Shown here one piece after another: positions 51,222 to 59,218 of a DNA stretch of 64,000 nucleotides. Position 1 is the stretch's first letter. Each line of letters starts with the position of its first letter. Below the pieces are notes generated by a model. The model searched no databases. It was not told the DNA's origin and saw nothing but the letters and a program-made list of their open reading frames with translations. Source of the DNA: Micromonospora sediminimaris (GTDB lineage: Bacteria > Actinomycetota > Actinomycetes > Mycobacteriales > Micromonosporaceae); the NCBI GenBank assembly GCA_900112325.1, contig FOLJ01000002.1:1-64000 (forward strand). The letters run 5' to 3'. Both the position numbers and the translations under genes were made by a program.

Positions 51222-51242
51222 CGATATATCGTTGATGCATCA
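51222..51242. promoter_or_regulatory. Candidate PadR operator and promoter
   Basis: Two adjacent palindromes, CGATATATCG (51222-51231) and TGATGCATCA (51233-51242), lie 27 bases upstream of the PadR start. This AT-rich stretch stands out from its GC-rich surroundings and resembles ATATATC-type PadR operators. The -10 element may lie within it. A GGGAAGGAG ribosome binding site follows. Confidence 0.55.
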
Positions 51243-51268
51243 GTGATAGTTCCGGGAAGGAGCACAGC

Positions 51269-51853
51269 ATGAAGTTCCATCGACGTGGGCATGGGCTGCA
51301 CGAGGGGCGGATGCGGGGGTTCGGCTTTCCGCCCTTCCCGCCGGGGCCGCCGTTTCCGCCGGGCGGGCACGGGTTCGGACACGGCCGGGGTGGCCGCGGA
51401 CGAGGCCGGGGACGCCGGCCCAACGTCCGCCACGCGGTGCTGGCCCTGCTCACCGAGCGGCCGATGCACGGCTACGAAATGATCCAGGAGATCGACTCGC
51501 GCACCGGCGGGAGTTGGCGGCCCAGCCCTGGTTCGATCTACCCGACCCTCCAGTTGCTGGAGGACGAGGGCGTCGTCGTCGCCACCGAGGAGTCCGGCGG
51601 CGGCCGCAAGCGGTTCACCCTCACTGAGCAGGGCCGCGCCGAGGCCGACGAGGCGGCCCAGACGCCGCCCTGGGCGGAGGTCGCGGAGGACACCATCAAC
51701 AGCTGGCACGACATTCGTCACGCCGGCATGCAGGCGATGCAGGCGCTGCGCCAGGTGATGATGACGGGCACCGACGACCAGCGGGAACGCGCCGCCCAGG
51801 TGCTCGACGAGACCCGCCGCAAGCTGTACGCGATCCTCGCCGAATCCGAGTGA
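51269..51853 (+). CDS. PadR family transcriptional regulator with Gly/Arg/His-rich N-terminus
   Basis: 194 residues from ATG 51269. The first 48 residues are unusual (many Gly, Arg, His, Phe and Pro; MKFHRRGHGLHEGRMRGFGF), then a PadR winged helix (HAVLALLTERPMHGYEMIQE, GSIYPTLQLLEDEGVVVATE) and a C-terminal helical region (ADEAAQTPPWAEVAEDTINS, QRERAAQVLDETRRKLYAIL). It probably represses itself through the palindromes just upstream. The disordered His-rich leader could bind nucleic acid or metal, but this is inference. Its transcript ends at the hairpin at 51867. Confidence 0.9.
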   Translation: MKFHRRGHGLHEGRMRGFGFPPFPPGPPFPPGGHGFGHGRGGRGRGRGRRPNVRHAVLALLTERPMHGYEMIQEIDSRTGGSWRPSPGSIYPTLQLLEDEGVVVATEESGGGRKRFTLTEQGRAEADEAAQTPPWAEVAEDTINSWHDIRHAGMQAMQALRQVMMTGTDDQRERAAQVLDETRRKLYAILAESE

Positions 51854-51866
51854 CCCCGGTACGCGC

Positions 51867-51899
51867 CGAGGGCGGCCACCCAGTGGTTGGCCGCCCTCG
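51867..51899. terminator. Hairpin terminator between padR-like gene and ispG
   Basis: Perfect 12-base arms CGAGGGCGGCCA (51867-51878) and its complement (51888-51899), loop nine bases, between two convergent genes. It can serve both transcripts. Confidence 0.75.
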
Positions 51900-51913
51900 T
51901 AGTGGTCGCGTCG

Positions 51914-53095
51914 TCAGTGCACGGTGACAGTGGCGCCGGGAATCAGGTCGCGCAGTTCCTCGGGCAGCTCGGCGCCCATCTCGTCGGCCAGCCGCAGCGC
52001 CTCCTCGATGAGGGTCTCCACGATCTGCCCCTCGGGCACGGTCTTGATGACCTGACCCTTGACGAAGATCTGCCCCTTGCCGTTGCCGGAGGCCACCCCC
52101 AGGTCGGCCTCGCGGGCCTCACCTGGACCGTTCACCACGCAGCCCATCACGGCGACCCGCAGCGGCACCGGCAACCCTTCCAGGCCGGCGGTGACCTCCT
52201 CGGCCAGCTTGTAGACGTCCACCTGGGCCCGCCCGCAGGACGGGCAGGAGACGATCTCCAAGCCCCGCTCGCGCAGCCCGAGCGACTCCAGGATCTGGTT
52301 ACCGACCTTGATCTCCTCGACCGGCGGCGCGGACAGCGACACCCGGATGGTGTCGCCGATCCCCTCGGCCAGCAGCGCACCGAAGGCGACCGCGGACTTG
52401 ATGGTGCCCTGGAACGCCGGCCCGGCCTCGGTCACGCCCAGGTGCAGCGGGTAGTCGCACTGCTCGGCGAGCTGCCGGTACGCCCGGATCATCACCACCG
52501 GGTCGTTGTGCTTCACCGAGATCTTGATGTCCCGGAAGCCGTGCTCCTCGAAGAGCGAGCACTCCCACAGCGCCGACTCGACGAGTGCCTCCGCCGTCGC
52601 CCGGCCGTACTTGGCCAGCAGCCGCTTGTCCAGCGAGCCGGCGTTGACCCCGATCCGGATTGGCGTACCCGCGTCCGAGGCGGCCCGGGCGATCTCGGCC
52701 ACCTTGTCGTCGAACTGGCGGATGTTGCCCGGGTTGACCCGGACCGCCGCGCACCCGGCGTCGATCGCGGCAAAGACGTACTTCGGCTGGAAGTGGATGT
52801 CCGCGATCACCGGGATCTGCGACTTGCGCGCGATGGCCGGCAGCGCCTCCACGTCGTCCTGGCTGGGCACCGCGACCCTGACGATCTGACACCCGGACGC
52901 CGTCAGCTCCGCGATCTGCTGAAGGGTTGCGTTCACGTCTGCGGTCAACGTGGTGGTCATCGACTGGACGGACACCGGCGCGCCGCCGCCGACCGGCACG
53001 GACCCGACCATGATCTGGCGGCTGGCCCGGCGGGGCGCGAGCGGCGGCGGCGGTACGGGCGGCATACCGAGACTGACAGCGGTCACTTCAGGCAC
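51914..53095 (-). CDS. ispG: (E)-4-hydroxy-3-methylbut-2-enyl-diphosphate synthase
   Basis: 393 residues from ATG 53095. IspG is the [4Fe-4S] enzyme that makes HMBPP in the MEP isoprenoid pathway. TIM-barrel start [20 protein letters not shown], then [40 protein letters not shown], and the cluster ligands in [12 protein letters not shown] and [14 protein letters not shown]. Length fits the short bacterial form. It begins immediately after the rseP-like gene (no gap), itself overlapping dxr, so dxr-rseP-ispG is one unit, bringing two MEP genes together. Confidence 0.97.
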   Translation of the reverse strand: MPEVTAVSLGMPPVPPPPLAPRRASRQIMVGSVPVGGGAPVSVQSMTTTLTADVNATLQQIAELTASGCQIVRVAVPSQDDVEALPAIARKSQIPVIADIHFQPKYVFAAIDAGCAAVRVNPGNIRQFDDKVAEIARAASDAGTPIRIGVNAGSLDKRLLAKYGRATAEALVESALWECSLFEEHGFRDIKISVKHNDPVVMIRAYRQLAEQCDYPLHLGVTEAGPAFQGTIKSAVAFGALLAEGIGDTIRVSLSAPPVEEIKVGNQILESLGLRERGLEIVSCPSCGRAQVDVYKLAEEVTAGLEGLPVPLRVAVMGCVVNGPGEAREADLGVASGNGKGQIFVKGQVIKTVPEGQIVETLIEEALRLADEMGAELPEELRDLIPGATVTVH

Positions 53096-54346
53096 TCACT
53101 TTGGGAAGAGGGTGATCGGGTTGACCACGTCCGCGGTGATGGTGAGCAGGGTGAACACCCCACCGATCAGGATCACCACGTACGTGAAGGGCATCAGCTT
53201 GAAGTAGTCCACCCGTCCCGGGTCGGGCCGGCGCAGCCGCGCGTACAGCCAGGAGCGGGCTCGTTCGAACCAGGCGATGGCGATGTGGCCGCCGTCCAGC
53301 GGCAGCAGCGGCAGCAGGTTGAACACCCCGATGAAGAAGTTCAGCGAGATGAACAGCATGATGAAGATTTCCCAGGCGTTGTTGGCGACCGCCTCGCCAC
53401 CGAGGACGCTGGCGCCGACCACACTGATCGGGGTGTCGATGTCCCGCTCGCCGCCGGTGATGGCGGTCCAGAGCGCGGGGATCTTCTCCGGCAGCCGCTG
53501 CAACGCCTGCGCGGTGGCCACCGCCATGTCGCCGATGAAGGTGCTTGTCGCGCCGACCGCCTCGACCGGGCCGTAGCTGACCAGGCCGGGAGTGCTGATG
53601 ACCAGGCCGATGCCGAGCGCGGAGACGTCGCCGACGGGCCCGTCCGGGTTGTCGATCGGCGGGCGCTTGGTGGTGGCCAGCACCGTCTCGACGTTGCCGG
53701 GCTGGCCGTCGCGTTCGTACCCGATCTTGGCGGTGCTGCCGGGGCTGGTGGCCCGCAGGGTGGTGAGCAGGTCGCCGTAGTTGGCGATCGGGGTGCCGTT
53801 GATCGAGGTGATCCGGTCGCCGTCCTGAAGCCCGGCCGCAGCGGCGGGGCTCGGCGCGTCACCGGTCTCGCAGGCCCGGTACGTGGTGTCCGGCAGGACG
53901 CAGTCCTGGAGGGCGATCACCGCCGGCTCGCTGCGGATCTGCTCCTCGGTGCTGGGAAAGTTCGGGTTGGGCAGGCCGAAGGTCATCGCGGCCAGCCAGG
54001 CCGCGAAGATCGCCAACCCGAAGTGGGTGACCGACCCGGCGGACATCACGATGGTGCGCTTCCACACCGGGTAGCGCCACATGGCGCGCTTCTCGTCACC
54101 GGGCTCGACGTCGTCGTCCTGCGGCGTCATGCCGACGATCTTGCAGAAGCCGCCGAGTGGGATGCCCTTGATCCCGTACTCGGTCTCGCCACGCTTGAAC
54201 GACCAGAGGGTGGGGCCGAAGCCGACGAAGTAGCGGGTGACCTTCATGCCGAAGGCCTTGGCGGTGAGCATGTGCCCGGCCTCGTGCAGGCTCACCGAGA
54301 TGAGAATGCCGAGGGCGAACAGCACCACCCCGAACGCGAACGACAT
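53096..54346 (-). CDS. rseP: Site-2 membrane metalloprotease, M50 family
   Basis: 416 residues from ATG 54346. The zinc motif HEAGH is at residues 21-25 in the first helix, the second metal site is in LPLLPLDGGH near the C-terminus, and a PDZ domain lies between (AAAAGLQDGDRITSINGTPI). In actinobacteria the homologue (Rip1-type) cleaves anti-sigma factors in the membrane. The start was set at the ATG overlapping the dxr stop by one base (TGATG); the longer reading extends into dxr. It is located between dxr and ispG, a conserved arrangement across actinobacteria. Confidence 0.95.
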   Translation of the reverse strand: MSFAFGVVLFALGILISVSLHEAGHMLTAKAFGMKVTRYFVGFGPTLWSFKRGETEYGIKGIPLGGFCKIVGMTPQDDDVEPGDEKRAMWRYPVWKRTIVMSAGSVTHFGLAIFAAWLAAMTFGLPNPNFPSTEEQIRSEPAVIALQDCVLPDTTYRACETGDAPSPAAAAGLQDGDRITSINGTPIANYGDLLTTLRATSPGSTAKIGYERDGQPGNVETVLATTKRPPIDNPDGPVGDVSALGIGLVISTPGLVSYGPVEAVGATSTFIGDMAVATAQALQRLPEKIPALWTAITGGERDIDTPISVVGASVLGGEAVANNAWEIFIMLFISLNFFIGVFNLLPLLPLDGGHIAIAWFERARSWLYARLRRPDPGRVDYFKLMPFTYVVILIGGVFTLLTITADVVNPITLFPK

Positions 54347-55557
54347 CAAGCTCCTTCCACCGCAGCAGCGATGATCTCCTGCGCGTGTGCGCGCGCCCAC
54401 GACTCGGCTTCGAGTACGTCCTCGACGGTACCCGGTTCGCCGAAATCGGGAGCCTCCTCCAACACGCGCTGCAACGTGTCGACGATGCCGAGGAACGGCA
54501 GCCGCCCGGCGACGAACGCCGCCACGCACTCCTCGTTCGCCGCGTTGTAGATCGCCGGCCGGCAGCGGCCGGCCTCCCCGGCCGCCTTGGCCAACGCCAC
54601 CGCCGGGAACGCCTCATCGTCGAGCGGCGTGAACTCCCAGGTGTGCGCCGTGGTCCAGTCGACGGCGGCGGCGGCCTCCGGCACCCGGTCCGGCCAGCCC
54701 AGCCCGAGGGCGATCGGCAGCCGCATGTCCGGCGGGCTGGCCTGCGCCAACGTCGACCCGTCGACGAACTCGACCATCGAGTGGATCACCGACTGGGGGT
54801 GCACCATCACGGTGATGTCGGCGTACGGCACGTCGAACAGCTCGTGCGCCTCGATCACCTCAAGCGCCTTGTTGACCATGGTCGCCGAGTTGATCGTGAC
54901 GACCGGTCCCATGTTCCAGGTCGGGTGGGCGAGCGCCTGCTCCGGCGTGACAGCCGTCAACTCGTCGCGCCGCCTACCCCGGAACGGCCCACCACTGGCG
55001 GTCACCACCAGCCGGCGTACCTCACCCCGGGTGCCGCCGCGCAGGCACTGTGCCAGCGCCGAGTGCTCCGAATCCACCGGGACGATCTGCTCCGGCCGCG
55101 TCACCGCGCCCTTGACCAGCGAGCCGCCGGCCACCAGCGACTCCTTGTTGGCAAGCGCGAGCGTACGCCCGGCGCGCAGCGCCGCCAGCGTCGGCGCCAG
55201 CCCGAGCGACCCCACCACCCCGTTGAGTACGACGTCACACGGCCACTGCGCCAGCTCGGTCATCGCCTCCGGCCCGGCCACGATCTTGGGCAGCTTGAAC
55301 TCCCCGCTCGCCCAGCCCCGCCGACTCGCCTCGGCGTAGAACGCCAGCTGGAGATCCTGCGCGGCCGACGCCTTGGCCACCCCGACCACGTCGACACCGA
55401 GTTCGAGGGCCTGGGCGGCGAGCAGCCCGATGTTGCCGCCGCCGGCACCCAGCGCCACCACCCGGAACCGCTCCGGGTTGCGCCGCACGATGTCGATGGC
55501 CTGCGTACCGATCGACCCGGTACAACCCAGCAGCACAAGATCACGGGGGGACGTCAC
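54346..55557 (-). CDS. dxr: 1-deoxy-D-xylulose-5-phosphate reductoisomerase
   Basis: 403 residues from GTG 55557 ([20 protein letters not shown]). It converts DXP to MEP, the first committed step of the non-mevalonate isoprenoid pathway. The NADPH loop [18 protein letters not shown], the metal/substrate signature [22 protein letters not shown] and [10 protein letters not shown] are present. The longer frame to 55704 contains low-complexity sequence without similarity. It leads dxr-rseP-ispG. No regulatory site was recognised upstream. Confidence 0.96.
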   Translation of the reverse strand: MTSPRDLVLLGCTGSIGTQAIDIVRRNPERFRVVALGAGGGNIGLLAAQALELGVDVVGVAKASAAQDLQLAFYAEASRRGWASGEFKLPKIVAGPEAMTELAQWPCDVVLNGVVGSLGLAPTLAALRAGRTLALANKESLVAGGSLVKGAVTRPEQIVPVDSEHSALAQCLRGGTRGEVRRLVVTASGGPFRGRRRDELTAVTPEQALAHPTWNMGPVVTINSATMVNKALEVIEAHELFDVPYADITVMVHPQSVIHSMVEFVDGSTLAQASPPDMRLPIALGLGWPDRVPEAAAAVDWTTAHTWEFTPLDDEAFPAVALAKAAGEAGRCRPAIYNAANEECVAAFVAGRLPFLGIVDTLQRVLEEAPDFGEPGTVEDVLEAESWARAHAQEIIAAAVEGA

Positions 55558-55648
55558 GCGCCCATTCTTCCCCACCGCCCTCCGGGGGCACGGAAGGGCA
55601 CCTTGTTGCGCCTGAGGTCGCGGAAGGGCCTCTCCGAAGGGAGGGAAG

Positions 55649-56344
55649 CTACTTTCCTTCCCGGTCCGCCTCCGGCGGGACCGGGCCTTCCGGAGAGTCA
55701 GCATCCTGCGGTGCCTCGTCGTCGAGCAGGTCTGCCGGGTCGACCGAGAAGTCGAAGGGCCGATTCATCACGAACGTGGTGCCAGCGGCGGCTGCCGCCA
55801 GCGGCCGGTACTCCCCATCGACCAGTTCGAGCAGGGCGATGGTGGGCACCCGGTTGCGCAGGTCCACCCGCAGAAAGAACGGCACGCCAGCGGCGGCGTA
55901 CTCACGCGGTCGATCGATGACATCCTTGCGACGGTTACCCGGAGACACGATCTCACCCAGCAGCACCGCGGTCGCGATGTCGACGACTGAGCGCCCTCCA
56001 CCCGACTTGGTCAGTACTGCGATGTCCGGAATGAAGAGGTCTTTACCGGAAACGACGTTGATCTCGGGATAGACCCAGAGCCCGGCCCGGCGGGCAGCCC
56101 GGTGCAACAGATATGGCAGTTCACGTTCGACCGACTGGTGGTCAATTCCGGCGTGGGGTGTCACGATCACGCTTCCGCTCAGGACCTCAACCTTGGGGCC
56201 GTTGGTCTCCGGCAACAGGTCGAGGGCGAGCTGGGCGGTCCACGGCTCGTCGTGCCACCGCAGCACGTCGAACGACGGCCCGGTGGGCCGGTCGTCGGCA
56301 CCAGTGTCCGGCGCGGGCTCGGGCGCGTACGCAGCCTGGGCCAT
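55649..56344 (-). CDS. Uma2 family endonuclease (DUF820)
   Basis: 231 residues from ATG 56344. The Uma2 core is a restriction-endonuclease-like fold: [20 protein letters not shown], then the acidic catalytic strand region LFIPDIAVL and [20 protein letters not shown] (PD...E-x-x pattern), and [20 protein letters not shown]. These proteins are abundant in actinobacteria and cyanobacteria; their biological role is poorly known. The C-terminal 40 residues are acidic and Pro-rich ([20 protein letters not shown]). A stand-alone gene, followed by a separate accessory cluster. Confidence 0.88.
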   Translation of the reverse strand: MAQAAYAPEPAPDTGADDRPTGPSFDVLRWHDEPWTAQLALDLLPETNGPKVEVLSGSVIVTPHAGIDHQSVERELPYLLHRAARRAGLWVYPEINVVSGKDLFIPDIAVLTKSGGGRSVVDIATAVLLGEIVSPGNRRKDVIDRPREYAAAGVPFFLRVDLRNRVPTIALLELVDGEYRPLAAAAAGTTFVMNRPFDFSVDPADLLDDEAPQDADSPEGPVPPEADREGK

Positions 56345-56467
56345 CCGGGCTCACCCCCTCAGCGGAACATCTTGCTCAACTCAGCCTAGCCAGCACAGCC
56401 CGCACCGCACGCCATCGCACAACCTGTCCGACGCAGCCGGGGCGAACGATGTCGACCAAGCCGCCGA

Positions 56468-56515
56468 CTGTGGGTGCGTTTCTTGTCGTCGGGACAGCAA
56501 GAAACGCACCCACAG
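56468..56515. repeat. Intergenic hairpin with 18-base arms
   Basis: Perfect arms, CTGTGGGTGCGTTTCTTG at 56468-56485 and its complement at 56498-56515, with a 12-base loop containing GTCGGGACA. It lies 18 bases beyond the DUF397 stop (56533) and before the Uma2 start (56344), so it may terminate the XRE-DUF397 transcript. The loop word matches the hairpin at 35691-35764. Confidence 0.68.
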
Positions 56516-56532
56516 CTTGCGGTCACGTCAGT

Positions 56533-56727
56533 TCAGGGGCGGGTGTCGAACCGGCCCGCGCGGGTGGCGGCGACGAACCGGGTCCAGCTCGTCGCGGCGA
56601 AGCTCAGCTCCGCGCCCTGCCGGTCCTTGCTGTCGCGTACGCCGACTGCGTCGACGAAACCCGCCACCTCGACGCATTCACCGCTGCCGGACCGGGACGA
56701 CGTGCGCCACACTCCGTCACGTCTCAT
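56533..56727 (-). CDS. DUF397 domain protein
   Basis: 64 residues from ATG 56727. The diagnostic pattern WRTSSRSGSGECVEVA, then VRDSKDRQGAELSFAATSWT and FVAATRAGRF defines DUF397, small proteins that almost always pair with XRE regulators carrying DUF5753 in actinobacteria. In several streptomycete pairs the small protein antagonises the regulator and affects development or antibiotic production. It overlaps the XRE gene end by 11 bases, so the two are translated together. Confidence 0.93.
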   Translation of the reverse strand: MRRDGVWRTSSRSGSGECVEVAGFVDAVGVRDSKDRQGAELSFAATSWTRFVAATRAGRFDTRP

Positions 56728-57598
56728 GGGTCATCTCCTTCGCGATCGCCGTGACCAGCTCACGGGAGTCATCGACATCGAGCGCCCGCTCGCCGAGCGA
56801 GCGCCAAACTTCCTCGTAGGTCCGGATCTCGTGCGGCTTGTCAAGGTAGACCGCGCCGCACGGACCGTCCATGTAGATGGTGGTCGGCTCCGGTTCCCGC
56901 ACGTCGGTGGGAAAATCGAGCATGGTGAAGGTGCCCGTGTCGGCCGAGCGGAACAGCCCGGCGGCCAACGGAAGCACCCGAATCTTGATGTTGTGCTGTC
57001 GACTCGCCACCACCAGCGCGTCGAGTTGCCGGGCCATCGCGAGCCGGTCACGCAGCGGCCGACGTAGCACCGCCTCGCTGAGAATCACGTCGTAGTAGGG
57101 CGCGCGGGGCACCGCCCGAGCCAGCAGACGTTGTCTGCGCAGTCGAACATCTACCTTGACCTGCTGTTCCGACCGGGACAGATCCGGATGGTTCGTCGCG
57201 ATCACCTCGGTCATGTACTCGACCGTCTGCAACAGGCCGGGTACCAGGTCGGCCTCGTACTTTCGGATCTTTGTCGCGGCGGCCTCCAGGCCGACGTAGA
57301 GCTTGAACCAGTCCTCGATCGCCTCCCCGTAGCTGTGCCACCAGCCGTGCGCCTTCGTTTCGCGGGCCAGCGACCGCATCGTCTTGATCGTCTCGGGGGT
57401 CGCGCCGTACACCCGGCACATGGCCTCCACGTCGTTCGGATGCATGGGGACCTGGCCGGTTTCGTACCGCCAGATTCGCGGCGTCGACCATTCCAGTTCC
57501 TTCGCGGCCGCGACCACAGTTACGTGCGCGTTTTCGCGAAGTTCTCTCAAATACCTGCCGAGTTGCCTACGCGGGACGGTGCTTCCCGGGTCGTCCAC
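56717..57598 (-). CDS. XRE family regulator with DUF5753 domain
   Basis: 293 residues from ATG 57598. An N-terminal helix-turn-helix (GRYLRELRENAHVTVVAAAK, ELEWSTPRIWRYETGQVPMH) is followed by the DUF5753 effector domain (residues about 95-270: IRKYEADLVPGLLQTVEYMT, LRRPLRDRLAMARQLDALVV, FTMLDFPTDVREPEPTTIYM). Regulators of this type (WhiJ-like) act with a DUF397 partner, encoded just downstream. It is divergent from the coupled three-gene operon at 57804-58557; the 205-base gap contains TTGCGC repeats that could be its operator. Confidence 0.92.
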   Translation of the reverse strand: MDDPGSTVPRRQLGRYLRELRENAHVTVVAAAKELEWSTPRIWRYETGQVPMHPNDVEAMCRVYGATPETIKTMRSLARETKAHGWWHSYGEAIEDWFKLYVGLEAAATKIRKYEADLVPGLLQTVEYMTEVIATNHPDLSRSEQQVKVDVRLRRQRLLARAVPRAPYYDVILSEAVLRRPLRDRLAMARQLDALVVASRQHNIKIRVLPLAAGLFRSADTGTFTMLDFPTDVREPEPTTIYMDGPCGAVYLDKPHEIRTYEEVWRSLGERALDVDDSRELVTAIAKEMTHET

Positions 57599-57651
57599 GT
57601 CATCTCCTCTGCTGTTGTCGCGTAAGGCACCTCATCCCTTGATTCGCATTC

Positions 57652-57669
57652 TTGCGCAAAAGATTGCGC
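57652..57669. promoter_or_regulatory. Candidate operator in the XRE divergent region
   Basis: TTGCGCAA (57652-57659, palindromic) is followed 12 bases later by a second TTGCGC (57664-57669), in the divergent region between the XRE regulator and the small-gene operon. Spacing and position fit a helix-turn-helix dimer site, but this rests on pattern alone. Confidence 0.35.
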
Positions 57670-57803
57670 CAGGCCAGTAGTGAAATGACCATCGTGGATG
57701 ACCAGCCAATCCCCCTGGCAGGTCACGGCCGGAGCGGACGCCTCCCACGAACCTCATCCCGGCGTCCGCTCCGGCCCCCACAACCATTCCACAGAGGAGG
57801 ATC

Positions 57804-58058
57804 ATGGATTCGATCGACAAAGCCCTCGGCGAGATTCCGCTGCCTCCCTACATCACCGCCGAAGATGTCACATTCGCGCTCCGGGCGATAAACGTGCACG
57901 CCGCAGAACAATGGCCCGACGGCCAACGCTGCCGCAACGACCGGGCAACCCACCCCTGCCGCCTGCACCGCTGGGGCCGCCGCGTCCTCGCCATGCGCGG
58001 CCTCACCGACCAGGAGTTCCAGACGATGCTCGCCGAGCAGGAAGCCGCCCGCGCATGA
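57804..58058 (+). CDS. Small protein of unknown function, operon gene 1
   Basis: 84 residues from ATG 57804, with a strong AGAGGAGG ribosome binding site a few bases upstream. The sequence reads LGEIPLPPYITAEDVTFALR, then AEQWPDGQRCRNDRATHPCR and LHRWGRRVLAMRGLTDQEFQ. Two Cys and two His (C-R-N-D-R-A-T-H-P-C-R-L-H) form a compact CxxxxxHxCxxH cluster that could hold zinc. I know no characterised family. It is coupled by ATGA to the DivIVA-like gene and is divergent from the XRE regulator, which may control it. Confidence 0.75.
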   Translation: MDSIDKALGEIPLPPYITAEDVTFALRAINVHAAEQWPDGQRCRNDRATHPCRLHRWGRRVLAMRGLTDQEFQTMLAEQEAARA

Positions 58059-58300
58059 TCTACGTGTCCGGGGAGCGCCCACTCCCCCAGCACGCCCGCG
58101 CCGCCACCTTCGACACCCGCTGGCGCGGCCTCGATCCGGACCAGGTGTACGCCTACCTCAACCGGCTCGCCGACGAACTGGAACGCCTGCACCGCGCGCT
58201 GACCACCTCCAACACCGAAGCCGAACGCATCCGTCAGGCGCTGCGCCAATGGCAGTCCCGCCAGGCCGCCCACCGCCACCACAGTCGCGGCTCCCGATGA
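58055..58300 (+). CDS. DivIVA-domain-like small protein, operon gene 2
   Basis: 81 residues from ATG 58055, ATGA-coupled to the preceding gene. TFDTRWRGLDPDQVYAYLNR followed by LADELERLHRALTTSNTEAE resembles the N-terminal DivIVA domain: the FxxxxRGxDxxxVxxYL turn and a coiled coil. Full DivIVA/Wag31 proteins are several times longer, so this is a minimal version that could bind curved membrane or another coiled-coil protein; that is inference. A copy of its first conserved 26 bases survives at 59136-59161. Confidence 0.75.
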   Translation: MIYVSGERPLPQHARAATFDTRWRGLDPDQVYAYLNRLADELERLHRALTTSNTEAERIRQALRQWQSRQAAHRHHSRGSR

Positions 58301-58557
58301 GTCCGCCCCGGTGGGTCATCCACCTACCCACCACCCTGACCAGGCTCGACGAGGCGACCGCGCTCGCCGTGGCCCTCCGAGACTCCCTCGGCCACCTGAC
58401 GGTCATCGACTTCGGCGAAACCACCCTCAGCGAAGAAGACCACCAAAGCCTGCGTACCCGAGTCTGGTGCGACACCCCACTCGACGGCCCCGGGCGCTGC
58501 CCCCGCCCCAACGGCCACCCGGGCACCTGCGCGCCAGCTCCGACGGCCTACGAGTAA
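58297..58557 (+). CDS. Small protein of unknown function, operon gene 3
   Basis: 86 residues from ATG 58297, again ATGA-coupled to the previous gene. Beginning MSPPRWVIHLPTTLTRLDEA, it has a mixed alpha/beta core (LDEATALAVALRDSLGHLTV, IDFGETTLSEEDHQSLRTRV) and ends with a Cys/His/Pro-rich tail (DGPGRCPRPNGHPGTCAPAP), which may bind a metal ion. No known family was recognised. Its 3' end overlaps the convergent RelE-like toxin by 10 bases. The coding for its tail recurs, degenerate, at 59164-59200. Confidence 0.68.
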   Translation: MSPPRWVIHLPTTLTRLDEATALAVALRDSLGHLTVIDFGETTLSEEDHQSLRTRVWCDTPLDGPGRCPRPNGHPGTCAPAPTAYE

Positions 58558-58790
58558 ACGTCCTTGCGATGCCCGACATCGTGGATGGTCAGTTCGTCGT
58601 CGTCGAGCCGGTAGAGGACCCGGTAGTCACCGACGCGCAGACGACGCCCAGATCCGTCGCGCATCTCGGTCGAGTTCTGCGGCGCAGGATCGGCGACCAA
58701 GCCGAGGATCGCACTCAGGACGGTCAAGAAAACGTTGCGAGGTTGCTTGTGCAGCCAGACCAGCACGTCCCGGTCGATCTGGATCTTCAC
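58548..58790 (-). CDS. RelE/ParE family toxin
   Basis: 80 residues from ATG 58790 (MKIQIDRDVLVWLHKQPRNV). The RelE/ParE fold is recognisable: an N-terminal strand and helical pair, then MRDGSGRRLRVGDYRVLYRL and DDELTIHDVGHRKDVYS with the basic/aromatic residues (Arg, Tyr, His) expected of an mRNA-interferase active site. Length fits. It overlaps the antitoxin gene by four bases and follows it, the common antitoxin-toxin order. Whether it cleaves ribosome-bound mRNA or poisons gyrase is not decidable here. Confidence 0.88.
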   Translation of the reverse strand: MKIQIDRDVLVWLHKQPRNVFLTVLSAILGLVADPAPQNSTEMRDGSGRRLRVGDYRVLYRLDDDELTIHDVGHRKDVYS

Positions 58791-59086
58791 GCCGCCGCAC
58801 CGCCGGCCCGGTCAGCCAGCAGCGCCTCCACCTCTCGAGGATCGACCCCTAGCGACTCCAGAGCCGCCGACAGCGGCACGAACTGACCCTCGGCACGGGA
58901 ACGGGCGATCACCGCCGAGTCCCGGCGGTCCCGGAACGCCTCGATCTCCTCCCACTCGTCGATGCCGATCAGGACAGCCACGGGCCGCTCGTACTTGGTG
59001 ATGATCACCGGCTCACCGGTGCGCTCGATCCCCTCCAGCACCCGACCCACGCCATCGCGAAACTCCCGCAGCGTAATCCTCGCCAT
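58787..59086 (-). CDS. Phd/YefM family antitoxin
   Basis: 99 residues from ATG 59086 (MARITLREFRDGVGRVLEGI). The N-terminal Phd/YefM DNA-binding domain shows TGEPVIITKYERPVAVLIGI and DEWEEIEAFRDRRDSAV; the C-terminal 45 residues (ARSRAEGQFVPLSAALESLG) would wrap and neutralise the RelE-like toxin encoded immediately downstream. The start sits right at three evenly spaced GTAC words, a likely autoregulatory operator. A longer reading from 59194 would run through that operator and the duplicated remnant, so it was rejected. Confidence 0.88.
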   Translation of the reverse strand: MARITLREFRDGVGRVLEGIERTGEPVIITKYERPVAVLIGIDEWEEIEAFRDRRDSAVIARSRAEGQFVPLSAALESLGVDPREVEALLADRAGGAAA

Positions 59087-59110
59087 GTACCGCACTGTAC
59101 CACGCGGTAC
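59087..59110. promoter_or_regulatory. Putative toxin-antitoxin operator, three phased GTAC words
   Basis: GTAC occurs at 59087-59090, 59097-59100 and 59107-59110, exactly ten bases apart, and the outer parts form GTACCGC...GCGGTAC inverted repeats (59087-59093 and 59104-59110). This one-turn phasing right before the antitoxin ATG suggests cooperative binding by the antitoxin and toxin complex on one DNA face. Confidence 0.6.
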
Positions 59111-59125
59111 CATTCCGACGACCCC

Positions 59126-59205
59126 CACATGCCCCGCCGCCACCTTCGACACCCGCTGGCGACGCTGCCCCGCCCCCGGCGACCACCCGGGCACTTGCGG
59201 CCGTT
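59126..59205 (+). pseudogene. Chimeric remnant of the small-gene operon
   Basis: A 26-base block, 59136-59161, is identical to 58100-58125 in the DivIVA-like gene (coding AATFDTRWR), and it runs straight into a degenerate copy (59164-59200) of 58494-58530, the tail of the third gene (RCPAPGDHPGTCG against RCPRPNGHPGTCA). The head of one gene and the tail of another are thus joined with the middle deleted. It looks like a decayed second copy of the operon lying on the far side of the toxin-antitoxin module. Confidence 0.7.
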
Positions 59206-59218
59206 GCGCACCACCCGA

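Noticed and set aside
51887..54550. 887-codon open frame antisense to ispG and rseP
   Set aside because: Composition is a shadow of the reverse-strand genes, and it runs through two well-defined genes and their junction.
58787..59194. Longer 135-codon antitoxin
   Set aside because: It would start inside the operon remnant and translate through the GTAC operator; the Phd/YefM family start is at 59086.
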